Assembly (NCBI RefSeq): GCF_002086155.1
Contig: NZ_MVHE01000013.1
Location: 62,001-126,000, forward strand
Length of the DNA stretch: 64,000 bases
From: Mycobacterium angelicum
GTDB taxonomy: Bacteria; Actinomycetota; Actinomycetes; Mycobacteriales; Mycobacteriaceae
Reading direction: 5' to 3'
Shown here: piece by piece, positions 33,190 to 42,595 of the stretch
Layout: each line of letters starts with the position of its first letter
Numbering within the stretch: the first letter of the stretch is position 1
Position numbers and translations under genes: made by a program
The notes under the pieces: generated by a model
Database searches by the model: none
What the model saw: only the letters and a program-made list of their open reading frames with translations
Told to the model about the DNA's origin: nothing

Positions 33190-34038
33190 TCAGTTCGACC
33201 TCGAAGTCGCAGCGAACCAATTCTTAGCCGGAGTCAATTCAACTAAATCGGCCATCGCGGCGCGAAACCGCGCGTATGTGCCGGGCCCGAATGTCACATA
33301 GAACTGGCTGCCTTGACGCCGCACCGCCGATACAACCCTGCCCGCAGCCGTGTCGGCCACACCGACACCGGCCGGAGCCTGGAACGAGGTGATGCCCTGG
33401 TCTTGCCGGATGACGAGTTCAGCGCGCTGGCCCGAATACGTCGACATGTCATTGAGGATCTTTGCCGACGCCGCATCCACCCCGTGGTCGCGCAGCCACC
33501 GCAGGTTTTTACCCGGCTCCCCCGCAGCCAGTTCTTTCACCTCCGCCCAGGGCAACGTCACCGATTCCATGTCCGCGGGCGGCGGGGCGAGCTGCTCCTG
33601 GCTGACCCGCATCGCCGCCCACAGCGGCGCGCACAGCACGTCGTCTACCGACTGTCCGTGCGACCACACGCCCTGGATGACCACTTCGTCGTTGCGCCGC
33701 AACGCCAGCACGTGGTCTTCTCCGCTGCGGGCCAGGACCGCGCGGCGCATCCGTTCGCCGTCCACCGCCCGCAACGACACGTCGATGTCGGGCCGTTCGA
33801 GCACCCGCAGCCACCTCAGTAGCGAGGGCTCCACCGCGCCGTCGATGGACAACAGTCCGCTGCCGACGAGCACCGGGACCGTTTGGTCATCGACCACGGC
33901 CTGATCGGCGGCGTAGTAGACGTTGTCGAGCAGGGCCAGCACCGCTGGCAGGCTTTCGATGCCCAGCAGCCGTTTGAGGAACAACACCCCGTCGACGCTG
34001 AGGTGCGCCGCCGCCAGCAGCTGCGATCGCTTTGCCAT
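33190..34038 (-). CDS. espG2: EspG2, PE/PPE chaperone
   Basis: 282 residues, the EspG fold with a central beta-sheet and paired helical bundles (HLSVDGVLFLKRLLGIESLPAVLALLDNVYY at the start, FYVTFGPGTYARFRAAMADLVELTPAKNWFAATSR at the end). EspG proteins bind the hh motif of PPE proteins and deliver PE/PPE pairs to the matching ESX. Here the partner is the adjacent PPE/PE pair. Confidence 0.92.
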   Translation of the reverse strand: MAKRSQLLAAAHLSVDGVLFLKRLLGIESLPAVLALLDNVYYAADQAVVDDQTVPVLVGSGLLSIDGAVEPSLLRWLRVLERPDIDVSLRAVDGERMRRAVLARSGEDHVLALRRNDEVVIQGVWSHGQSVDDVLCAPLWAAMRVSQEQLAPPPADMESVTLPWAEVKELAAGEPGKNLRWLRDHGVDAASAKILNDMSTYSGQRAELVIRQDQGITSFQAPAGVGVADTAAGRVVSAVRRQGSQFYVTFGPGTYARFRAAMADLVELTPAKNWFAATSRSN

Positions 34039-34101
34039 GAGTTGGGATCCTACCGTCGGGTCCGCGTCCAGATGGCCTGCGCAACTTGGCTTTTGGACAG
34101 C

Positions 34102-34395
34102 TTAGGCTCCGGAGAAGTTCCCGCAGGCCTGGATTTCGGTGCTCTGCATGTCCATGGTGCCCGTGGTGAGAGCGTGGATGACGCGTTGCGTGGCGTGCTC
34201 GAGGTTCTCGTTGACCCGGAGAAACGCGTTGTACGCGTCGTCGAATGAACCCTGCGTGGTACCCGTCCAGCTTGCGGCCAGCGCCTGGCGGTGCCCTATG
34301 CCGGCCATCTTCAGTGCGATAGCGGTGGCGTGGATCTGGCTCATCTCGCCAATGCACGCGTGCATCGCGGGGTAGTTGTACAGAACATCGGCCAT
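34102..34395 (-). CDS. esxC: EsxC, WXG100 protein
   Basis: 97 residues, two helices joined by the turn SWTGTTQ, the WxG motif. It matches the M. tuberculosis Rv3890c EsxC (95 residues). It pairs with EsxD as a helical heterodimer exported by ESX-2. Confidence 0.93.
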   Translation of the reverse strand: MADVLYNYPAMHACIGEMSQIHATAIALKMAGIGHRQALAASWTGTTQGSFDDAYNAFLRVNENLEHATQRVIHALTTGTMDMQSTEIQACGNFSGA

Positions 34396-34425
34396 GATGT
34401 GTTGCTCCTTAAGACTTGGGGGTGA

Positions 34426-34740
34426 TTACGAGTAGATCGAGCCGCCGGCGTGCAGCACCGCGGAGGCGTTGGTCGCTTCCTGGCCGTCGAACTGGCTGTG
34501 CGTGGTGGTCAGACCGGTGGTGATGCTGTCGAGGACCTGGTTGTTCTGGTTTGCCGTCGAGTACAAGTCGGCCAGCACCGATTGCGCGACGCTGCCCATC
34601 TGCCCGCGGTTGGCTTGCTCGAAGTTGCCGGCCGCGGTCAGCAGGTGCTGGTTGTTGGTGCGGGTCTCCTCGACGAGGCTCATGAGCCCTTTCGTCTGAG
34701 CGAGGTAATTGGCGGTATCCACCGACAAGGGGGCTGACAT
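34426..34740 (-). CDS. esxD: EsxD, WXG100-like partner of EsxC
   Basis: 104 residues from ATG at 34740 (GGAG 8 bases upstream). Helical throughout, with Asn/Gln-rich helices (NNQHLLTAAGNFEQANRGQMGSVAQSV). The canonical Trp of WxG is absent, as in the M. tuberculosis Rv3891c product, which also departs from the motif. It forms the dimer partner of EsxC. Confidence 0.9.
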   Translation of the reverse strand: MSAPLSVDTANYLAQTKGLMSLVEETRTNNQHLLTAAGNFEQANRGQMGSVAQSVLADLYSTANQNNQVLDSITTGLTTTHSQFDGQEATNASAVLHAGGSIYS

Positions 34741-34851
34741 CAGCATCTCCAATCTTGTGATTCCAGGGGTGTATCGCCATTCCTGCTATCTCCGTGCCAA
34801 ATGGCATGGCGCACTCCGAATAGCGTTGAGTGCAAGCGTGTGATCACCGGG

Positions 34852-36192
34852 TCATACCGCCTCTTGCCGTTGTTCGACCAGTTCGCCGGCCGAAACGGTT
34901 TGCAGTTCAATAGGTTCGGTGCCCCACACCGGAACGAGTTCGGGCGTCGGCCGGGTCGCCTTCGCGTCCTCCTCGTCGTCGCCCCGGTTGTGCAGGGCGT
35001 GCAGCGGGGCGATGCCGGAAGTCAGCGGCCGGCCGGTCATCGGGGGTTCGCCCACCGCCGACGGCGGCAGCGCGCTGTCCCAGCCGCTGGGGAAGCGGAA
35101 GCCGGTCGAGGCGGCCGAGAGGCCGCCGAGGCTGGGTACCCGCACCGCGGCCGTCATCGCCGGGACGCCGATGTTGCTGCCGGCCAGGCGGTCCAGTGTC
35201 GGCGATGACGGCTGGGTGTCGAAGAAGCCGGGAGAATCGACGCGATGCTCCGGGTTCACCTGCGACATCAGGTTGCCGATCTGCGACCCGAACTGCTGGA
35301 CCTGCTGACCGACCTGTTGCAAGGGCTGCGTCACCAGTTGCATCGCCTGTTGGGGAATCTGCCCCGCCTGCGACACCCCCTGGGCAAGCTGCTGTGGCAC
35401 CTGCCGCATCAGCTGGTTGCCCATTTTGTCGGCCATGTTCTGCTGCCGGGATTGGGCGTCGCGGTAGCGGTCCAGGGCGTCGCGGGGATCGGCTTGCTGG
35501 GCGGCGCCTCTGGCCCATTGGGCTGCCGCGGTGCCTACCGATGCGCCTTGGCCGAACGTCTGGGCCATCAACTGCGCGGTCGACTCGGCCTTGGCCGCGG
35601 CCAGCATCAGGGTGTCCCCCGCGCGCTCGGCCGCGACGACGGCTTGTTCGATCACCGGCGGGAGGACGGGCATTCCCACCACGATCGGAACCGCCGGCAC
35701 GAAGGCCTCGAATGTGGTGTTAGCCATGCTGGCCGCCAGGTAGGTCTCCTGCACGGTGATGTCCTGAATGGTCATCTCGACGTACTGACCCTCCCGGACA
35801 CCGATCGGAATCGTGTTGATGCCAAGGAAATTGGTGGCGTGCAAGATCGCGGTGGTGACCCGGTTGTCGACGATCTCAACCATTTGGGCCATGGTGGCGT
35901 AGGCCGTGGCGAAGGCAGCCGCCTGATCGGCAGTTCGTGCCGCCGAGGCAACCAGTTGCACCTGCACCACGCGCAGCCAGACGACATAGCGCGTCACCGC
36001 CGAAAGCACCGCCAGCGACGTGGGCGACTGCCAGGCGTTCATCAGCCAGGCCAGGTGTGCCTCGAGACGGTCGGCGGCCGCTTCGTAGGCCGCCGCGGCG
36101 GCGGTGAACGATGCAGAAGCGCCCAGCATGGGACCGGCGCCGGCGCCCGACATCAATCGGCCGGTGATTACCTCAGGCGGAGCTGCGACCAT
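34852..36192 (-). CDS. PPE69: PPE69-like protein
   Basis: 446 residues. The N-terminal PPE domain (MVAAPPEVITGRLMSGAGAGPMLGASASF, residues 1-170, with APPE as the PPE motif) has an hh tip for EspG2. A Gln/Met-rich central segment (QQLAQGVSQAGQIPQQAMQLV) and an acidic tail follow. It is longer than M. tuberculosis PPE69 (about 399). It forms a PE/PPE dimer with the PE protein whose gene lies just upstream. Confidence 0.93.
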   Translation of the reverse strand: MVAAPPEVITGRLMSGAGAGPMLGASASFTAAAAAYEAAADRLEAHLAWLMNAWQSPTSLAVLSAVTRYVVWLRVVQVQLVASAARTADQAAAFATAYATMAQMVEIVDNRVTTAILHATNFLGINTIPIGVREGQYVEMTIQDITVQETYLAASMANTTFEAFVPAVPIVVGMPVLPPVIEQAVVAAERAGDTLMLAAAKAESTAQLMAQTFGQGASVGTAAAQWARGAAQQADPRDALDRYRDAQSRQQNMADKMGNQLMRQVPQQLAQGVSQAGQIPQQAMQLVTQPLQQVGQQVQQFGSQIGNLMSQVNPEHRVDSPGFFDTQPSSPTLDRLAGSNIGVPAMTAAVRVPSLGGLSAASTGFRFPSGWDSALPPSAVGEPPMTGRPLTSGIAPLHALHNRGDDEEDAKATRPTPELVPVWGTEPIELQTVSAGELVEQRQEAV

Positions 36193-36200
36193 CGGCGGGT

Positions 36201-36497
36201 CTAAGCCAGCATTGCGGCGTTGCCGTCGTCGACCACTTCGTAGCCAAGGCCGGTGATGCCTAAGGTGCCCGCATAGTGCCCGAGCAGGAAAGTGCCTTGC
36301 GCGGCGGTGGCAAGAAATTCCGCGGTGTGCACGCTGGTATTCATCGACGCCAGCGCTGATGCCTCGTCGGCCCCCGCGGGTGCCGGAGCGATGCCCGCCG
36401 GCGCACCACCAGCAACCACCGAAGCCGTGGTGGCAGCGTTGCTGACCACGTCTACGACCCCAGCCAGCAAAGCCTCTGTCTCAACTTGGGTAATCAC
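36201..36497 (-). CDS. PE36: PE36-like PE-domain protein
   Basis: 98 residues from GTG at 36497, after GAGGGGG. The helix pair TQVETEALLAGVVDVVSNAATTASVVAGG and ASALASMNTSVHTAEFLATAAQGTFLLGHYAG matches ESX-2 PE36 and lacks a literal PE motif. A YxxxD/E export signal is seen in GYEVVDD at the C-terminus. It is preceded by a 313-base intergenic region that should hold the promoter of the PE-PPE-esx genes. Confidence 0.88.
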   Translation of the reverse strand: MITQVETEALLAGVVDVVSNAATTASVVAGGAPAGIAPAPAGADEASALASMNTSVHTAEFLATAAQGTFLLGHYAGTLGITGLGYEVVDDGNAAMLA

Positions 36498-36555
36498 TAG
36501 CAAACCCCCTCGCCCCTCAGCGCAGCGTCTGTTATTCCACAGCTTAGCGCCGATT

Positions 36556-36573
36556 TTTACCTCTGGTGGTAAA
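36556..36573. promoter_or_regulatory. AT-rich dyad upstream of PE36
   Basis: TTTACC (36556-36561) and GGTAAA (36568-36573) form a perfect inverted repeat with a 6-base spacer, 60-75 bases before the PE36 start codon. This is a candidate operator. Confidence 0.4.
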
Positions 36574-36665
36574 TATTGCCTTCTTGATGCTGGCAGCCGC
36601 AACTCACCTTGCTGGGCCGTGCTGTTGTCCGGCGCTGGGTGTGGTTACCCACCTCGATCAGTTAG

Positions 36666-36735
36666 CTAACATGTGTTGAATAGCCCGGCTAACGCGTGTT
36701 GAATAGCGGCGGCTGACGCATGTTGAATAGGCGGG
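36666..36735. repeat. Three 23-24-bp direct repeats upstream of PE36
   Basis: Three units with the constant core TGTTGAATAG and a variable GC-rich part, spaced 23 and 24 bases (units start at 36666, 36689 and 36713). Regular spacing near two helical turns suggests a multi-copy protein-binding array, not a random repeat. No protein is recognised. Confidence 0.75.
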
Positions 36736-36810
36736 CGCAATTCGCCGAGACTGCAAATCTGCAGGGAAAGTGCGAGAGCGGGCCTGCAGAATTGCAGGCT
36801 CGCGAACCGG

Positions 36811-39800
36811 CTAGTCCTCGAAGTCTGTGTCCCGGCTTTCCCGAACGCCCGACCAAGCGGCCTGAATGCGATTCTTGCGCCCCAGCGACGCCTCGAGGTA
36901 CCGCGCGCGGCCCGGGAAGGGGAACCGCTCGAACTTCGTCTCACCGATCTGGCCGTCGAACTTATCGGCTGACAGCAACACCGTGGGCGCGCGATCCTGC
37001 AGCATCCGTTTGATCAGCGGGTCCCGGTTGCTCGCCAGGTAGAGCTCCTCGGAGCCGCGGGCGATGACGAAGTGGAAACCCCGGGCCAACGGCTCGTTCT
37101 GCAGCCAGGGCGCCATCGCGTGCAAGACGGGTTTTTCTATGGCGCGCGGGTCCACGATCAGGTGGTAGTCGTCGACGACGAAGAAGATCTCCGGCCCACT
37201 CCACCAGGCGCGCGCGGCGCGCGTATCCGCATCCAGGTCCGGGGGCACGCTGCGGGCGGCCAGGTTCAGCTCGTGGTAGAGCGCCTCGTTGACGCCCTGA
37301 ATGTCTTCTTCTCGATGAACGTGGCCGAACACGTTCTTCATATCGACCTTGCCCAGGTGGCGCCGCCGCGGATCGATCAGGACGATCAAGGCATCGTCCT
37401 TGGTTGCGAAACGACGGCCGATGCTGTCGCAGACGGTGCCGATGAGCTCGCTCTTGCCGCTCTTCGCCTCGCCGAGGATCAGCAGGTGCGGTTCCCGGTA
37501 CATCTCGGCGTATGCGGGTCCCAGCGTGTCCTCCCGCACGCCCAGTGCGATCCGTAGCCGGCGCTTGTCGGCCAGCTGAACTTGGCGCGGGTCGGCGGCG
37601 GCGGCTTTGTCGGCGGCAGCGACCATGGCGGCCAACTGATCTCGGGTCAGCGACGTCGGCAGGGTCTTGAGTCGTTCGGCTCCGCGGGCCTCGAACCGCT
37701 CGGCGACCATCTGCACCAGCGCGGTCATCCCGGACGGGACTGTGGCGGACTCGGCGATGGAGTCCACCCGCGGCAGGCTGACCAGGCCCTGCAATTGCGA
37801 GTCGGTGGTGATCGCGTGGCCGGGGGCTTTGCGTCGCTGCTTGGCCAGCTGCGAACCCACCCGGGACAGCTCTGTTTCGTTGTGCAGCTCGACCACGGTG
37901 TTCAGGTTCGGCTCGATACCGCGCATCTCGACCACTCGCGCCGTGGTGAGCACGAAGTGCAGCCCGTAGTTGCGGGCACCGACGATCAGCGCCTCGACTT
38001 CGCCGCCGCGGAACTGCAACACCTGGTCCTGGGCTACCGCGGCATCCCACCCGTCGATGATGACGAAGACGTCGCCGTACGGATCCTGTTCCAGGAACGG
38101 GCAATCGGGGTCGGTACGCGCTTGCCGATACTCGCCGATCGTGATGCGGTTCTCCCGGAACAGGCGCTCGCGGGCCGTCAACAGCGTACCCATCTGCATC
38201 AAGATCCGGTTGATCGCGTCGGGATCGGCGCGGGTCACCACCGCCCCGACATGGGGCAGGTCGGCCAGCGGACTCAAGCCGCCGCCGGCGTAGTCGACGA
38301 TGTACATCTGAATCTGCTCTGGGGTATTGGCGAGCGCCAGCGAGCACACCAGCGACTTGACGGCGGTGGACTTGCCCGCGCCGCTGCCGCCGAGGATCAG
38401 CAGATTCTTCTCGGCGTCGAGCAGCCACTCGGGCTGTTCATGCCTGAGCGGATTGTCGAACATCCCGAAGGGCACAACAAGATTGGCGATCGTATCATTC
38501 GTCGGGACCTGCCAATCCCGCAGCTGTGGTTCGATGATGTCTAGCGTGGTGGCCTCCAACGGGGGCAGCCACATCCGATAGGGCGGGGGGAAGCTAGCGC
38601 TCTTCAGGCGGCCGATCATCGTGGTGAACACCGTTGGCGCGCTCTCGATTTCCTCTTCGGTGTGTTCCGGCTCGACGAACTCCGGCTCAGCGGGACCGGT
38701 ATCCGGCAATGGTTGAGGCGCGGCGGTGAAGGCTCGCGGTTCCACCAGGTTCGGGTCCGTGGTGCTGCCGATGCCGCGGTGACCATTCGAACCCGCCGTC
38801 GGAACCACCGGCGGGAAGTACGCCGCGCCAGTCCAGCCCGCGTAGAAGCTGATCAGGTCCCCGCCGGTGGGGCGCAGCACTCCGTGCCCTGGGCTGCCCG
38901 AAAGCCGGTAGGCCGCATCGGAACCATCAAGCAGCGCACGGGAATCCGACGCGGTTTGGGTCTTGAGGCCGATCTTGTAGCCGATGTTGGTTTCCAGACC
39001 ACTGGCGCGTCCGGAATTGTCGAGGTTCTGCGACGCGTAGAGCAGGTGCAGGGCGACCGATCGCCCGACCCGGCCGATGCGCCGGAACAGTTCTCCGTAG
39101 TCGGGGTGCATCTGCAGCAACTCGGCCCACTCGTCGATCACGATGAAAAGCGAAGGCAGCGGCGGCAAATCGACACCGCGTTCCCGTAGCTTCTCGTAGT
39201 CGCGCAGGTCCTTGACGTCGTAGCGCGCGTTGAGTTCCTTGGCCTCGCGGAAGATGCGGTAGCGGCGGTCGATCTCGCCGTTGATCATCTCCTTCATCCG
39301 CGCCACCAGGTGGGCTTCCTGCTCCATGTTGGTGATCACCGCGCTCACGTGCGGCAGCTCATCGAGACCGTTGAAGGTGGCGCCACCCTTGAAGTCGACG
39401 AGCAACCAGTTGAGCACATCGGGAGAATGGGTGACGCAGCCGTTGATCACCAGGTTGCGCAGGAATTCCGACTTTCCCGAACCGGTGGTGCCCAGCAGCT
39501 GTCCGTGTGGCCCGGTGCCGCCTTCGGCCGCTTGTTTGATGTCCAGTTCGAGACGGTCGCCGTTCTGCAGGAACCCGATCGGAATCTTCAGCCGCCGCTT
39601 GTCGTCGTAGCGGTTGATGACCGACCACAAATCCAGCGGTTCCAAGGTGCCCGGGTCGCGCACCCGCATCAGCGTCTGCCAGTCCCGGCCGCGTTCGGCT
39701 TGTTTGGCTTGGCGGCCCATGTTGGCCAGGGTGGCGACTTCGTAGCGGGCCAGTTGCCGGCCTACGGTCCGCGCGTCGATCAACGAAACATTGTCGGCGA

Positions 39801-40989
39801 CAGCGACTTTCACTGGATCGGCCAGCGGCCGATCCGCCTCACTGCGCCACACGCTGCCGTCTGGATCGCAGCGCAACGTGATGCCTTCTTCGGCGTTGAG
39901 GGCGTTCTCGGGTGGGCCGATGAGCAGCCAGGTAACGCCGGCGCGGGGGGCGATCACCGAGTCGACGAGCTTGTCGGTGACGGCCGAATCCACCACCACC
40001 AGCACGTGGCGGTAGTTGTCGGTGCTGAATTCTGGGTCGGGGTTGAAGTTCATCGTGAAGTCGATGACTTTGTTGGGGTCGTCGGGATCGGCGTCGTCAC
40101 CGCCGAGACTGGTCTGCAGGGTGGACCAGTCGCGGTACATCATCCGGGCGCTGCCCAGCCGATCCAGCTCGTAAGGATGCTGGGTGTGGGGCAGCCACTT
40201 CATCCAGCTCCACTCCGGCGCATCGGGGTTGTCCGTGAGCACCACCATGGCCAGGTTGTCCGGGCCGTGCGTAACGGCCGCCTGCAACAGCATTGACCGG
40301 ACCATGCCGAGCGTCCCGTCGCGGTCGCCGGTGAAGCCGATCACCGGAAAGCGCGCTGCCGTCACCACCACGGGCATCGACGACACGGTGGAGTGGTGGC
40401 GCAAAAAGCGCACCGTGGACACCCAACTGACCGGTTCCAGGAACTCCCCCGGCGGCGCTTCGGGTGCGACGATGCGCGCGGCCAACTCGACGTCGCCCAG
40501 CCCGTAGCGCAGCGCGGTGAAGCCGTCGCCGGTCGGCACGACTTCCCACATCCGTTCGCCGCCAATGCGACTGGCCAGCATCTGCGGGTCTGGGTAGGAG
40601 CTTTGCAGCCCGGCGTGCATGCTCAGGCCACGGTCGAACACCTTCTCCCGGATCATTCCCAGCCCGCGGGTGGCGGCCTTGCGGTCCTCGAGCACCTGAG
40701 CGCGCGAGGTGCCGGTACCGCCGCGCTGGCCGAACGCCATACCGCCCACTCCCCCAAGCATCATCAGCGGGAAGAGGATCATCAGCGGGCTGAAGGCGCG
40801 CCCGGACCGGATCATCAACGCGACCATGCCGACGATGAGAACGATCAGCAGAATCGGCAGACCAACCGTGCGGATCCGCGAGGCCGGCTCGCCCTGCTCT
40901 ATCTCTTTGGGCGGCGGAACCTCGATTTCATCGCGGATGATCCGGGGCGGTGGCACCGGGTTGGCCGGTCGCAAGAAGCTGATGCGCAC
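36811..40989 (-). CDS. eccC2: EccC2, single-chain ESX-2 ATPase (three FtsK domains)
   Basis: 1392 residues, close to the 1396 of M. tuberculosis EccC2. Two N-terminal membrane helices (PILLIVLIVGMVALMI, LMILFPLMMLGGVGGMAFG), then three FtsK/SpoIIIE ATPase domains with Walker A near 500 (GTTGSGKSE), 866 (GGSGAGKST) and 1175 (GEAKSGKSE). The first Walker B is LFIVIDEWAELL. EccC recognises the YxxxD/E signals of substrates and powers export. GTG start overlaps the eccB2 stop by one base. Confidence 0.97.
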   Translation of the reverse strand: MRISFLRPANPVPPPRIIRDEIEVPPPKEIEQGEPASRIRTVGLPILLIVLIVGMVALMIRSGRAFSPLMILFPLMMLGGVGGMAFGQRGGTGTSRAQVLEDRKAATRGLGMIREKVFDRGLSMHAGLQSSYPDPQMLASRIGGERMWEVVPTGDGFTALRYGLGDVELAARIVAPEAPPGEFLEPVSWVSTVRFLRHHSTVSSMPVVVTAARFPVIGFTGDRDGTLGMVRSMLLQAAVTHGPDNLAMVVLTDNPDAPEWSWMKWLPHTQHPYELDRLGSARMMYRDWSTLQTSLGGDDADPDDPNKVIDFTMNFNPDPEFSTDNYRHVLVVVDSAVTDKLVDSVIAPRAGVTWLLIGPPENALNAEEGITLRCDPDGSVWRSEADRPLADPVKVAVADNVSLIDARTVGRQLARYEVATLANMGRQAKQAERGRDWQTLMRVRDPGTLEPLDLWSVINRYDDKRRLKIPIGFLQNGDRLELDIKQAAEGGTGPHGQLLGTTGSGKSEFLRNLVINGCVTHSPDVLNWLLVDFKGGATFNGLDELPHVSAVITNMEQEAHLVARMKEMINGEIDRRYRIFREAKELNARYDVKDLRDYEKLRERGVDLPPLPSLFIVIDEWAELLQMHPDYGELFRRIGRVGRSVALHLLYASQNLDNSGRASGLETNIGYKIGLKTQTASDSRALLDGSDAAYRLSGSPGHGVLRPTGGDLISFYAGWTGAAYFPPVVPTAGSNGHRGIGSTTDPNLVEPRAFTAAPQPLPDTGPAEPEFVEPEHTEEEIESAPTVFTTMIGRLKSASFPPPYRMWLPPLEATTLDIIEPQLRDWQVPTNDTIANLVVPFGMFDNPLRHEQPEWLLDAEKNLLILGGSGAGKSTAVKSLVCSLALANTPEQIQMYIVDYAGGGLSPLADLPHVGAVVTRADPDAINRILMQMGTLLTARERLFRENRITIGEYRQARTDPDCPFLEQDPYGDVFVIIDGWDAAVAQDQVLQFRGGEVEALIVGARNYGLHFVLTTARVVEMRGIEPNLNTVVELHNETELSRVGSQLAKQRRKAPGHAITTDSQLQGLVSLPRVDSIAESATVPSGMTALVQMVAERFEARGAERLKTLPTSLTRDQLAAMVAAADKAAAADPRQVQLADKRRLRIALGVREDTLGPAYAEMYREPHLLILGEAKSGKSELIGTVCDSIGRRFATKDDALIVLIDPRRRHLGKVDMKNVFGHVHREEDIQGVNEALYHELNLAARSVPPDLDADTRAARAWWSGPEIFFVVDDYHLIVDPRAIEKPVLHAMAPWLQNEPLARGFHFVIARGSEELYLASNRDPLIKRMLQDRAPTVLLSADKFDGQIGETKFERFPFPGRARYLEASLGRKNRIQAAWSGVRESRDTDFED

Positions 40990-42575
40990 TACTTCATCTC
41001 CTTGTCGTCGATCTTGGATACCACCCGATCCGCGGGCACACCGTCATGTTTGATTCGCGCGTCGCGCTGCGAGAGCGTCGGCCCCGGGGCGAACAGCGAA
41101 ACCACCACCCACGGCGCGGGCACCGGGTGGCGCAGATTAAGCGCCGACAGCGTCGTGTCCCCGCTCTTGGAGTCGGTGGTGTCCAGACCGAACCGCACCC
41201 CATTGTCGGCGATCCAGAAGTAGCTTTCCCGGTTCTTGGAATCGGTTGCCGCGCCGGTGATCTGAACGAATCGTCCACCGCCTGAGGGCATATAGACCCG
41301 ATCGGCGGTCATCCCCTTCGAACTGGGCGCCGAGACGAGCGGCGTCAGCGCGGCGTTCTGTTTGTCGGTCAAGGGCAACGTCCGGCCGACCATGACCTCG
41401 GTGCGGGCGGTGGGTTCCTCACCGACGCGCGACCACGACCAGCAGGTCACCGGTTCATGAGCGGCCGACACCAACCGCACTTGCGCGGCTGGATAGTAGG
41501 ACACCTCCAGCTGGTGGGACTTGGGCAGCGACGCCAACTCGTCTGGCCCGATTTCCACCGGCTTGGTGCCCACCTGGGTGTTGGCGGCCCGGATCATGGT
41601 CGCGGGCACCAGCCCGACTTCCTGTACACCGTCGGATAATGTTACGTAATACTTTGTCCCGCCGGATAATTCACGCACGTTGAGTATGGTTCCGACGGTC
41701 AGCGGGCGATTGACCGGGAACTTCGGCGGCGTGCCGACCTCGGCGATAGGTGGCGCCACCAACGGCGGCTCGGCCGGGATCGCATTGAACAAGCCCTGCG
41801 AGATCGGCAGGATCAGGTCGTTCGCCCGTAGGCCGAGCGCGTCGGCAACGACCGAATTGGTGAGTTCGACGGTAGCGCGGACGACTTCGCCGTCGGGGCG
41901 CGCATAGATCAGCCAGGTCCGCTTGTCGTAGCTGACCAATCGGGCCTGATTATCCGAAAGCTTGTTGATGTCATTGCTTTTTGCGAGCTTTCCACCGATC
42001 GCGGTGGTGGTGACCGGCGACATCGCCGTGGTCGGCAGACCCGACACCGGGTCCAAGGGGACTGCGGCGCCGGTCATGGTCGTGTCACATACCGTCCAGA
42101 TCGACGACGGGTCGGTGCTGTCGCGGATGTCGGTGGGCGCCCCGACGATGCCAACCAGTGAGCCGCGCGGATATTTCGCGATTTCGGCACCGCTGGCCCG
42201 CACCGGATTTTCGGGAGAACCCAGGATGAGCCGGGCGGAGGTGAGATTGGTGACCGGGTCCAGCCGAGGACCGATACGGACATACATTGCGCCGGTGTCG
42301 CGGTCGACCACGATGCGCGCGTTGCTGACCAGTCCGGCCGGCGAGAACAACCCCCAGACGATGGTGCCAACGGCGAGGATGACTGCGAGCAGCAGGCCAA
42401 GGATCAGCGGTGCGGCCTGGGCCCGCTGCGGATCGTCGATCATTCGGGTGTCGCGACGGACCAGCGCGTGCGCCATTCGCCGGTACAGAAAACGCAGACC
42501 GGAGACCTGATACTTCGCGGTCATCCGGAATCCGCGCCGGCGCCGCCGGTGCTCAGGCCCTGCTAACTCTGCCAT
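40989..42575 (-). CDS. eccB2: EccB2, ESX-2 periplasmic component
   Basis: 528 residues. A short Arg-rich cytosolic N-terminus with a TAKYQVSGLRFLYRRMAHALVRRDTRM stretch, one transmembrane helix (PLILGLLLAVILAVGTIVWGLFS) and a large extracytoplasmic domain with repeat modules. EccB spans the periplasm in the ESX complex. The start at 42575 is chosen over 42584. TAG of eccB2 overlaps GTG of eccC2. Confidence 0.95.
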   Translation of the reverse strand: MAELAGPEHRRRRRGFRMTAKYQVSGLRFLYRRMAHALVRRDTRMIDDPQRAQAAPLILGLLLAVILAVGTIVWGLFSPAGLVSNARIVVDRDTGAMYVRIGPRLDPVTNLTSARLILGSPENPVRASGAEIAKYPRGSLVGIVGAPTDIRDSTDPSSIWTVCDTTMTGAAVPLDPVSGLPTTAMSPVTTTAIGGKLAKSNDINKLSDNQARLVSYDKRTWLIYARPDGEVVRATVELTNSVVADALGLRANDLILPISQGLFNAIPAEPPLVAPPIAEVGTPPKFPVNRPLTVGTILNVRELSGGTKYYVTLSDGVQEVGLVPATMIRAANTQVGTKPVEIGPDELASLPKSHQLEVSYYPAAQVRLVSAAHEPVTCWSWSRVGEEPTARTEVMVGRTLPLTDKQNAALTPLVSAPSSKGMTADRVYMPSGGGRFVQITGAATDSKNRESYFWIADNGVRFGLDTTDSKSGDTTLSALNLRHPVPAPWVVVSLFAPGPTLSQRDARIKHDGVPADRVVSKIDDKEMK

Positions 42576-42595
42576 TACCCCCAACCCCCACTACT

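Larger units (their letters stand above)
36498..36810. other. Intergenic region between eccC2 and PE36
   Basis: 313 bases with no credible gene. It contains a dyad at 36556-36573 (TTTACC and GGTAAA around six bases) in an AT-rich stretch near PE36, and three spaced direct repeats of TGTTGAATAG closer to eccC2 (36674-36683, 36697-36706, 36721-36730). It is the probable promoter region for the PE-PPE-esx genes. Confidence 0.6.

Noticed and set aside
36666..36735. Possible CRISPR array
   Set aside because: Only three short imperfect repeats with 13-14-base spacers; no cas genes.
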